Positions 1 to 5,181 of a DNA stretch of 6,150 nucleotides are shown here, one piece after another. Within the stretch, counting starts at the first letter, position 1; each line of letters opens with the position of its first letter. The DNA is from Syntrophales bacterium (GTDB taxonomy: Bacteria > Desulfobacterota > Syntrophia > Syntrophales > UBA8958), in assembly GCA_023231165.1 (NCBI GenBank), contig JALNVY010000150.1, positions 1 through 6,150 of the forward strand, written 5' to 3'. The position numbers and the translations under genes were made by a program. The notes beneath the pieces were generated by a model. The model worked only from the letters and a program-made list of their open reading frames with translations, ran no database searches and had not been told where the DNA came from.

Positions 1-291
1 ATCTTCTTTGGTTTCCGTGATGGCCTCCACGGGCAAAAGTTTTTCCCCTGCGGGACGATTATTCGATGAACGGCGAAGTCTGTCGAGGGCCGTATTGGTA
101 GCAATTCGATAGATCCAGGTGGATAAACCGGATTCGCCTCGAAAGGTTTCCAATGCCTGGCCGATTTTTACAAACACCTCCTGGGTCAGATCTTCCGCTT
201 CGTTTTCTCCGACCATCCGCGTCAAATAGCGGCAGATCTTACCTTGAAACTCGTCATAAACTTGCTGAAATCTTATTTCCCCGTTCTTCAT
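1..291 (-). CDS. ECF-type RNA polymerase sigma factor, C-terminus cut by window edge
   Basis: This is the N-terminal 97 residues of a sigma-70 family protein of the extracytoplasmic-function (ECF) type, which directs RNA polymerase to a regulon. What is visible is region 2. Residues 9-27 look like the first helix of the domain, residues 33-43 (EDLTQEVFVKI) match the core-binding region 2.2 signature, and residues 57-74 (LSTWIYRIATNTALDRLRR) match the -10 recognition part (2.3/2.4). The frame is open to the window edge, so the linker and region 4 (-35 recognition) lie outside. The ATG is chosen because a GGGGA motif lies about 7 bases upstream and the ECF fold begins a few residues later. It starts 41 bases after the stop of the AhpD-like gene, on the same strand, so it may be co-transcribed. 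Family assignment is firm; the target regulon and any anti-sigma partner are unknown. Confidence 0.93.
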   Translation of the reverse strand, partial: MKNGEIRFQQVYDEFQGKICRYLTRMVGENEAEDLTQEVFVKIGQALETFRGESGLSTWIYRIATNTALDRLRRSSNNRPAGEKLLPVEAITETKED

Positions 292-332
292 CTCAATCCC
301 CAATCTTGTGTTTCTATTGTATCACTCAATCG

Positions 333-590
333 CTATGAACAACAGCAGGAAGCTGCTTGGCTATTGCATGATTGCTGAGGGGGATCATTACCCAGAAGTT
401 TCAGGGCAAGTTTGTCCATACTGGCGGTTGCTCCCCCCCTGACGGCTTTGGCGACTTCCACCGCCTCCATGATCTCGCTGCGGTCAATGCCCAATTCCAG
501 CGCCCTGCCGACATGATATTCCAAGCAGGGGTGGCAATTTGCCCCTACGGATGCTCCCACGGCAATTAATTTTTTTGTTCGATCATCCAT
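333..590 (-). CDS. AhpD-like / carboxymuconolactone decarboxylase family protein with Cys-rich tail
   Basis: The 85-residue protein matches the small AhpD-like alpha-helical fold. The diagnostic motif is CHPCLEYH, with Cys19, Cys22 and His26 spaced CxxCxxxH as in the AhpD redox centre. Family members reduce peroxides or protein disulfides through this CxxC. The Glu usually found 12 residues before the first Cys is Lys7 here, so the proton relay known from AhpD is altered. After the fold, a short tail carries Cys75 and then Cys82-Cys84, ending CCCS, which is not part of the core family and suggests metal or thiol binding. Two ATGs are close together. The inner one is chosen because GGGAG lies 7 bases before it but only 1 base before the outer ATG at 596. 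The outer ATG overlaps the stop of the upstream membrane-protein gene as ATGA, so translation is probably coupled. Fold is confident; substrate is not known. Confidence 0.88.
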   Translation of the reverse strand: MDDRTKKLIAVGASVGANCHPCLEYHVGRALELGIDRSEIMEAVEVAKAVRGGATASMDKLALKLLGNDPPQQSCNSQAASCCCS

Positions 591-592
591 AT

Positions 593-823
593 TCATTCTC
601 CCTGTTTTCCCTTAAATTTTTCCATATCTGCCTTCAGTTTCCCGATCTCGTTTTTCATTTCCTCAAGATCACGGGTGCCGATACCACCGAAGCAGCAAAA
701 ACGTCTGTTGCCCATTCTCGACCTGAAAAAAACACACATCGTTATGCACAGGGCAATACCGACAAGCGGCACGACCCACCACCATGCCCACACGGGCCAC
801 GCTCCTCCACACCATCCGCACAT
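593..823 (-). CDS. Small Cys/Trp-rich single-span membrane protein, function unknown
   Basis: I do not recognise a named family for this 76-residue protein. It begins MCGWCGG, giving a CxxC (Cys2, Cys5) at the extreme N-terminus, followed by a Trp-rich stretch and a hydrophobic segment at about residues 13-33 that should span the membrane and contains Cys26 and Cys30. Basic residues follow (Arg34, Arg36, Arg40, Arg41), which by the positive-inside rule would place the C-terminus in the cytoplasm. Cys43-Cys44 come next, then a charged helix at about 50-73 with heptad-like Leu/Met/Ile spacing that may form a coiled coil. AAGGAG lies 10 bases before the ATG. The stop codon overlaps an ATG of the next gene (ATGA), so the two products are probably made together and may interact. 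Six cysteines in so short a protein argue for metal or redox contact, but that is inference. Confidence 0.7.
   Translation of the reverse strand: MCGWCGGAWPVWAWWWVVPLVGIALCITMCVFFRSRMGNRRFCCFGGIGTRDLEEMKNEIGKLKADMEKFKGKQGE
598..602 (-). promoter_or_regulatory. Ribosome binding site deciding the AhpD-like start
   Basis: GGGAG lies 7 bases before the ATG at 590 and only 1 base before the ATG at 596. It is inside the end of the upstream membrane-protein gene, consistent with coupled translation. Confidence 0.6.
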
Positions 824-879
824 AACTTTTCTTCTCCTTGTTCTGTCCTATATTAGTCTTTCATGGATTCATAATAATA

Positions 880-1317
880 TCATACAACTTCAATTATTAG
901 AGGAGTGGCGTTGGCTATATTATCTGAAACCGGGCACCTGCTTTCCAATTCTTTTACGAAAGTTGCCTTCTCTTCCCTTGACATATCTGAATCAATATTC
1001 AATGTGACTTTTACACCTGTGAGCCCGGCTCTGCCTTCCTTGCTTTTACCGTATATTATAGCTGGATCAAGTGAACCTTCAATCTCAATGCCCATGCCAC
1101 TTAAATTGATATTCTTCTGGCCTGCCATGATTCTTGCTGTTGTGCCAATGCAACCGGCAAGAGATGAAAATAAATACTCCATGGGACTTGGTCCCGCATC
1201 GGTGCCGCCAAATATCTCCGGCTGGTCAACATAAATAGTACGGTCACCTGTTTTTACTTCAACTTTAAATTTTTCATCTAACCTTGCCTCAATACTTACT
1301 GTCTTAACTTTTGCCAT
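880..1317 (-). CDS. OsmC/Ohr family protein
   Basis: At 145 residues this has the normal length of an OsmC-fold protein, a family of cytoplasmic dimers that includes thiol-dependent hydroperoxide reductases. The motif GGTDAGPSPMEYLFSSLAGC runs from 37 to 56 and holds the conserved PSP-x-E (Glu47) and the first catalytic Cys56. The second Cys128 lies in ESRCPVSDNIANATP, the usual resolving position. Both thiols needed for peroxidase chemistry are therefore present. The sequence looks closer to the YhfA-like branch than to true Ohr, so organic hydroperoxide reduction is possible but not proven, and sulfur transfer is another option. AGGAGG lies 7 bases before the ATG. The gene follows the Met/Cys-rich gene by 20 bases, so co-transcription is likely. 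Its DNA is visibly AT-richer than the large genes to its right, which could mean a separate origin. Confidence 0.93.
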   Translation of the reverse strand: MAKVKTVSIEARLDEKFKVEVKTGDRTIYVDQPEIFGGTDAGPSPMEYLFSSLAGCIGTTARIMAGQKNINLSGMGIEIEGSLDPAIIYGKSKEGRAGLTGVKVTLNIDSDMSREEKATFVKELESRCPVSDNIANATPLIIEVV

Positions 1318-1337
1318 TGGATTTCCTCCTGAAATTA

Positions 1338-1562
1338 TTATTTAAAACACTGGGCAAAAGGGGACATCATTCCCATTTTGTCACCGCAGAACGACCGCAT
1401 CTTTTCCATCATTGCCTGCTTATCCTCTTTGGGCATATCCTTCATGTTGCCGCACGGACACGTCGCAACCATCTGCTCACAACAGGCCTTCATCTTCTTC
1501 TTATCCTCCTCCGACATGCCGTTAAAGAATCCCTGCATCATTGAACCAAACATCTTTTCCAT
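1338..1562 (-). CDS. Small Met/Cys-rich protein with internal repeat, function unknown
   Basis: No named family is recognised. The protein has 74 residues, of which 15 are Met and 6 are Cys (27, 28, 35, 37, 59, 72), with no signal peptide or membrane span. The cysteines include a CC pair and a CPCG (Cys35, Cys37). Two similar segments occur 27 residues apart, MSEEDKKKM at 16-24 and MPKEDKQAM at 43-51, each followed by a Cys-containing helix, suggesting an internal duplication. Soft thiol and thioether ligands at this density fit binding of a metal such as copper, silver, mercury or arsenic, but no binding motif of known specificity is seen. The ATG is chosen because AAGGAGG lies 6 bases upstream; an in-frame extension of 11 residues upstream lacks such support and reads through that ribosome binding site. 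Confidence 0.75.
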   Translation of the reverse strand: MEKMFGSMMQGFFNGMSEEDKKKMKACCEQMVATCPCGNMKDMPKEDKQAMMEKMRSFCGDKMGMMSPFAQCFK

Positions 1563-1568
1563 TTCCTT

Positions 1569-1575
1569 CCTCCTT
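1569..1575 (-). promoter_or_regulatory. Ribosome binding site of the Met/Cys-rich gene
   Basis: AAGGAGG lies 6 bases before the ATG at 1562. Its strength supports this small unrecognised gene as real and rules out the longer in-frame start. Confidence 0.75.
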
Positions 1576-1578
1576 ATG

Positions 1579-1609
1579 ATTAAATAAATTACCAACTTAT
1601 TTGTCTCAA
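1579..1609 (-). promoter_or_regulatory. Possible sigma-70 promoter before the Met/Cys-rich gene
   Basis: In the 81-base AT-rich gap after the DGC gene, TTGAGA (1604-1609) resembles a -35 box. Downstream lie TATTTA at 17-base spacing or the better TTTAAT at 19-base spacing as -10 candidates. This could give the three or four genes to the left their own promoter. The match is modest and chance agreement is likely in AT-rich DNA. Confidence 0.25.
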
Positions 1610-1643
1610 AACGCTCTATAAACTCGCCTTTTCCATAAACCGT

Positions 1644-2168
1644 CTATTCTGAACACCCGCCACATCCGCATGCGGCAGCGGGTTCTTCGGCTGCTTTCCC
1701 TTGCTTCAAATCGGCAAGGACTTTATCGGCAACCTGGCGGGCAACACGTTTCCGATCTTCTTCGGGGATGTCGTCAATATCGAAGATATCCGTGTATTTC
1801 TTGTATACCGACAGGGCGTCGAATTGGGCTATTTTATCCTCATTGGTGAGATTTTTAAGAATCCTGCCGTGGCAATGGAGAAAACACCCGTCTATCACCA
1901 CGACCTTCGGTGCTTCCTTCATCCATCCGGCAATGGCAGATGTGGGAACCGTAAACATCTCCCCGTGGCAACTGCGGCGGTAGGGTTCTTCCTTCGCCAC
2001 CAGATGGGCGGCAAGACGGGCGATTTCCCCACGGATGCAGGCGCCCTCGCAGGAAATCACGGGGATCTTCCTCTCGTTCTTGTTCTGGTTACCCACACGT
2101 TCCCCAATAGGACAGAAACCCTTTGGTTCGTCGACAACGATTGAAATTTTTGCCTTTGATTTCGTCAT
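1644..2168 (-). CDS. DGC-domain putative zinc-binding protein with CGCGGC tail
   Basis: The 174-residue protein matches the DGC domain family, named for its Asp-Gly-Cys motif, seen here as VVVIDGCFLHCHG with Asp93, Gly94, Cys95 and then Cys99-His100. Other probable ligands are Cys19 (FCPIG), Cys40 and Cys44 (SCEGACIRGE) and Cys67-His68 (RSCHGEM). Four Cys clusters of this kind are the family signature and are thought to bind zinc, though no biochemical role is established. Residues 105-155 form a charged helical region, and the last residues, after an Ala/Glu linker, read CGCGGCSE with Cys167, Cys169 and Cys172, an added metal-binding-like tail. The ATG is chosen because AAGGAG lies 6 bases before it; a GTG five codons upstream would place that ribosome binding site inside the gene. 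It is 55 bases downstream of the DUF2892 gene and in the same direction. Confidence 0.88.
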   Translation of the reverse strand: MTKSKAKISIVVDEPKGFCPIGERVGNQNKNERKIPVISCEGACIRGEIARLAAHLVAKEEPYRRSCHGEMFTVPTSAIAGWMKEAPKVVVIDGCFLHCHGRILKNLTNEDKIAQFDALSVYKKYTDIFDIDDIPEEDRKRVARQVADKVLADLKQGKAAEEPAAACGCGGCSE

Positions 2169-2174
2169 AATTAT

Positions 2175-2180
2175 CTCCTT
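2175..2180 (-). promoter_or_regulatory. Ribosome binding site deciding the DGC-protein start
   Basis: AAGGAG lies 6 bases before the ATG at 2168 and would fall inside the coding region if the upstream GTG at 2183 were used. Confidence 0.75.
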
Positions 2181-2223
2181 CACCGATCAATTTTACATTT
2201 TTTCTGTGGAATCTCAGCAACAA

Positions 2224-2427
2224 TCATCTCGCTGCCTCGTGGATAATCCCAAAAGGGTATAGGTCGGACAGAATCCGAGGCGCCGAGAGAAGTAAGGGAA
2301 CACTTAAAATCATGAAGATTACCCCCAACGTTCCTTTGGCGATGGTCAGCCCGGCGACGATCAAGCCCGTTCCCGTTAGAAACCGGATGATGCGATCCAT
2401 AATCCCGACATTTTTGCTCATTTTCAC
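2224..2427 (-). CDS. DUF2892 (YgaP-type) small inner-membrane protein
   Basis: The product of 67 residues from the GTG is a stand-alone DUF2892 domain. The typical opening NVGIMDRIIRFLTGTGL is followed by two hydrophobic segments at about residues 12-29 and 33-49, and by the usual closing LYPFGI. In YgaP the same domain anchors a rhodanese, but no rhodanese is attached here. A role as membrane partner for sulfur, thiol or metal trafficking is suggested by relatives and by the Cys-rich neighbours, not shown. The start is taken as GTG because AGGAGG sits exactly 7 bases before it. The ATG two codons later, at 2421, aligns with usual family starts but is 13 bases from that site. A long upstream extension in the same frame is rejected because it overlaps the end of the CoA-transferase gene and has no membrane or family features. 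Confidence 0.88.
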   Translation of the reverse strand: MKMSKNVGIMDRIIRFLTGTGLIVAGLTIAKGTLGVIFMILSVPLLLSAPRILSDLYPFGIIHEAAR

Positions 2428-2434
2428 GGTTTTT

Positions 2435-2440
2435 CCTCCT
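2435..2440 (-). promoter_or_regulatory. Ribosome binding site deciding a GTG start for DUF2892
   Basis: AGGAGG, perfect to the anti-Shine-Dalgarno, lies 7 bases before GTG at 2427 and 13 bases before ATG at 2421. The spacing favours the GTG. Confidence 0.65.
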
Positions 2441-2512
2441 TCTTCGCTTTTATTAACCGTAGACGAGAGGAGCGGGAGAAAAGATACATCCAAAGAAAGA
2501 ATCATTTGATTA

Positions 2513-4348
2513 TCATTTTTTGGTGAATGATATTTTGACCTCGTAGCATTCACCTGCGGGCATAACCTGGACGGGAAACGGCGCCTTCCTGGCAACCTTG
2601 AGAATAGCTTTATTGTCAGCAAGGACATAGGACAAGAAGCCTTCGATCCCTTCTTGTTCTTGAGCGATACTGATCAGCATGTGAAGCATGAAGGTAGCGA
2701 TCCCTTTACCTTTGTAATTTTCGTCTACAATGAAGGCTGCATCGGCATAAGGTTTGTCTTTGTATATCTCGTAGCGGGCCTCAGCTATAATCTGCTCCAC
2801 ATCCCCCGCTTCGATGACACCAACAATGGACATGGTAGTCCTGTAATCCACATTCACATATTCCTGCATCTTCCCATGGGGCATGGTTTTTACAGGATTG
2901 AAGTAGCGATCGTAGACTGACCGGTCGGAAGCACGGTAGAAGAGATGCCTCATCACATCTTCATCGGAGGATTTGATTGGCCGAAAGCGCACCGTCAGGC
3001 CTCCCCTGAAAGTATGCGTAGCAACAATATTTTTCGGGTAACGGTGTCCTGCTTCAGAGAAATAAATCTGGTCCGTATAGAGAATCTTCGCTTCCTTTGC
3101 CATTCGCACCAGAACAGCACGATCGTCGGGATGGGCGATGTCGATTAAAGACAAAGCCCTCTCTCGAATAGTTTTACCCTTAATATAGGCAACACCGTAT
3201 TCCGTTGCCACGGTGCTCTGGGAGTCCCGGTTTGAAAAATGGTTGGGGTAGTCTGCAACTGAAAAGCAGATGTTGGATTCCCCTCTCCGGTTACGACTGG
3301 GGAGGGCAAATATTGTCTGTCCACCGTGGGATAGCGCCGCGCCTGCGATGAGCTCCCGGACGGCGCCAAGACCCGCAATGCCTCCGGTGAGATCGACTTT
3401 GCGTGCAGGTAGGATGGCAATATAATTATTGTTTTGGCCAATGTTCTTGAAATCCATGACCATATCAATAGGATGGAACTCCACAAGAGGATTGCGGTCC
3501 AACCACTGCATGAGTTCAGAAGTTCCTAAAGCGTATGAGGTAAGAGATACCCCCGGGTAGAAATGCTTAAGGTGATTCGTGACGGCGCCAATTTTAACAA
3601 GGTCCATGAGGGCGTCGGTGAAAAAAGGGGTGTGGACACCAAGATTCTGCTTTTGGCTAAGTCGTGGTCCAAGCGCTTCGAAGAGAGGACCCAAAGAAAA
3701 AGAAATGCAACTGCCGTCCTCAACGATAGAGGCAATATTGGCGGCTATCTTCCGGTAAATATCGTGAATGGCCCAGCGGTTGATATAGGGCAGTGCGTCC
3801 ATTGATTGGATGAAGTAGTCGAATTTATTGACGTGGACCAGCGCATGACCAAGGGTACGGGGCGCCTGATTATTGATTTCGCCGACTCTCAGGGAAGCCT
3901 GCTCCATAGCGTCCATGGCTACGTCCACACTTGTTCCGAGACTGGCATATCCGGTTTCAGAAGGTGGTGTAATCTGGACGAAGGCAGCATCTATGTGAAT
4001 GGCCCCGGATTTGAATAGTGCGGGAATAAGGGAAAAGCGGCTGGGGATAAAATCCACGCGCCCTGCGATGATGGCACTGTCGGCCACGCATCCCGAGTGA
4101 AAGGTCTTCACCCGGTATTTATCCGCATAGCGATCACTGCTGGACATAGTATCCCCAAGACCCATGAGTTGAATGATCTCCAGATCTTGAAGGTTACTCC
4201 CGGTGGCAGTTTGGAGATGCCTGATGAGAGTTCGAGGTTCAGCCATCCCCGTTCCGACAAAGATGCTCATCCCCGGTTTAATGGCTGCGAGCACTTTCTG
4301 GGGAGAAATAATACGATTTTTCCAGTTTAAAACCATTTCCTCAGACAT
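2513..4348 (-). CDS. Acetyl-CoA hydrolase/CoA-transferase family protein fused to GNAT acetyltransferase
   Basis: This 611-residue protein joins two enzymes. Residues 10-425 resemble the acetyl-CoA hydrolase / 4-hydroxybutyrate CoA-transferase family, which moves CoA between carboxylic acids: an N-terminal part with GTGMAEPRTL at 32-41, and a C-terminal part with SHGGQTIFALPS near 340-351, VATEYGVAYIKGKTIRERA near 380-398 and IAHPD near 404-408. Residues 451-611 are a GNAT domain with the acetyl-CoA pyrophosphate loop NYKGKGIA at 544-551. In class I CoA-transferases the catalytic Glu lies in an HSEM-like motif; here the aligned stretch is HTPFFTD with Pro241, so a classic transferase mechanism is doubtful. 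The fusion itself is known in anaerobic deltaproteobacteria. The ATG at 4348 is preferred; a TTG ten codons upstream (4378) has no ribosome binding site, though the ATG's own site is weak. It follows the DUF2182 gene by about 40 bases. Confidence 0.93.
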   Translation of the reverse strand: MSEEMVLNWKNRIISPQKVLAAIKPGMSIFVGTGMAEPRTLIRHLQTATGSNLQDLEIIQLMGLGDTMSSSDRYADKYRVKTFHSGCVADSAIIAGRVDFIPSRFSLIPALFKSGAIHIDAAFVQITPPSETGYASLGTSVDVAMDAMEQASLRVGEINNQAPRTLGHALVHVNKFDYFIQSMDALPYINRWAIHDIYRKIAANIASIVEDGSCISFSLGPLFEALGPRLSQKQNLGVHTPFFTDALMDLVKIGAVTNHLKHFYPGVSLTSYALGTSELMQWLDRNPLVEFHPIDMVMDFKNIGQNNNYIAILPARKVDLTGGIAGLGAVRELIAGAALSHGGQTIFALPSRNRRGESNICFSVADYPNHFSNRDSQSTVATEYGVAYIKGKTIRERALSLIDIAHPDDRAVLVRMAKEAKILYTDQIYFSEAGHRYPKNIVATHTFRGGLTVRFRPIKSSDEDVMRHLFYRASDRSVYDRYFNPVKTMPHGKMQEYVNVDYRTTMSIVGVIEAGDVEQIIAEARYEIYKDKPYADAAFIVDENYKGKGIATFMLHMLISIAQEQEGIEGFLSYVLADNKAILKVARKAPFPVQVMPAGECYEVKISFTKK

Positions 4349-4389
4349 GGATCGAATCTCGTTTTCTCTCGTCGGCAATTAATGATGCG

Positions 4390-5181
4390 TCAACGCACAA
4401 CTCCCGCGAGAATCCACAGCCCCCAGGCAACGAGCGTCAAGCCGGCCGTCCGGCTGAGCCACTTATTATCCGTGATCTTCTCCAGAAGCATGAAAGCGGT
4501 GAGCGCCGCCATCCAAATCATATTCATGACACCCAGCACAAAGGAGAGAACCATGAGGAGCCAGCAGCAGCCCACACAGAACAGACCCGCCTTCAGACCC
4601 ATGATCAGGGCGCCGCGTCGCCCTTCCCGCCATTCCGTCATCAGGAAGCCAAGGGGTGAACGGCACTTGGACATGCATGCATCCCGGAAGGCCGTCCATT
4701 GGAAGATCCCGGCAGCAAGGAGCAGCGAGCCGCCCAAGAAGGGGCTGGTAATAACCATGTGGTGGGTGAGCAAAGCTAAGAGATGCAGTCCCCACTGGGC
4801 CAATGTGGCCAAGCCGCTATACGCCGTCCAGACGGCAAGGTATCCCAGAACGAATAGCCAGACCGGGATGAGGGGACTCTCTCCCTTGTTCCGCTGCCTG
4901 TTGACGGTCGCAAACATCATGATCATTGGTGTGGCAGCGGGAAGCATCATGGCCGCCATCATGATGGTCCACATGATAAACAGGTGTATGATATCCTTTG
5001 TCCCCCAGTGCATGAGGCAGGGCTTGGCAATATTCGTTCCCGTCATGGTCATCGCCATATTAATCATGTATGCCCAGGCGAAAATTGTTATGACGGCAAG
5101 GCCTGAAAAAACTATGAGTCGGTCCTTTTCGGACGGATTCTCAATTTCCGTAGTTTTCATCTTTGTCACTGCACTATCCAT
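4390..5181 (-). CDS. DUF2182 multi-pass membrane protein, predicted metal-binding
   Basis: The 263-residue protein matches DUF2182, a family of integral membrane proteins described as predicted metal-binding, with no proven activity. Hydrophobic segments appear at about 23-45, 64-92, 104-134, 146-164, 193-216, 219-234 and 246-262, so six or seven spans. Family marks are the Met-rich WTIMMAAMMLPAATPMIMMF at 71-90, RDACMSKCRSP with Cys169 and Cys173, and GLKAGLFCVGCCWLLM with Cys202, Cys205 and Cys206. Met- and Cys-lined membrane segments suit handling of soft metals, which is inference. The gene overlaps the DUF1326 gene by 16 bases if the first ATG is used. An ATG seven codons later, at 5160, lies 5 bases past the DUF1326 stop and is a fair alternative; neither has a clear Shine-Dalgarno, which fits translational coupling. 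The DNA is GC-rich. Confidence 0.92.
   Translation of the reverse strand: MDSAVTKMKTTEIENPSEKDRLIVFSGLAVITIFAWAYMINMAMTMTGTNIAKPCLMHWGTKDIIHLFIMWTIMMAAMMLPAATPMIMMFATVNRQRNKGESPLIPVWLFVLGYLAVWTAYSGLATLAQWGLHLLALLTHHMVITSPFLGGSLLLAAGIFQWTAFRDACMSKCRSPLGFLMTEWREGRRGALIMGLKAGLFCVGCCWLLMVLSFVLGVMNMIWMAALTAFMLLEKITDNKWLSRTAGLTLVAWGLWILAGVVR

Noticed and set aside
316..345. Possible promoter before the sigma gene with a TACAAT -10 box
   Set aside because: The best -35 candidates (TTGTTC or GTTGTT) are poor and spaced only 15-16 bases away, partly inside the preceding gene; support is too weak.
1701..2144. Plus-strand frame of 147 codons opposite the DGC gene
   Set aside because: The opposite strand encodes a clear family with conserved Cys motifs and a proper ribosome binding site; the plus-strand product shows no family features.
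2501..2515. Fur-box-like TGATAATCAAATGAT
   Set aside because: The left half matches a Fur half-site fully, but the right half matches at only about one of seven positions, and it overlaps the stop codon of the CoA-transferase gene.
2428..2628. N-terminal extension of the DUF2892 protein
   Set aside because: The extension runs into the CoA-transferase/GNAT gene, shows no domain, and a perfect Shine-Dalgarno marks the shorter start.
4386..4397. TGCGTCAACGCA, a short imperfect palindrome, with a partial inverted copy near 5870-5880
   Set aside because: Shared 11-base words are expected by chance several times in a window this size, and one copy lies at a stop codon with no other signal.
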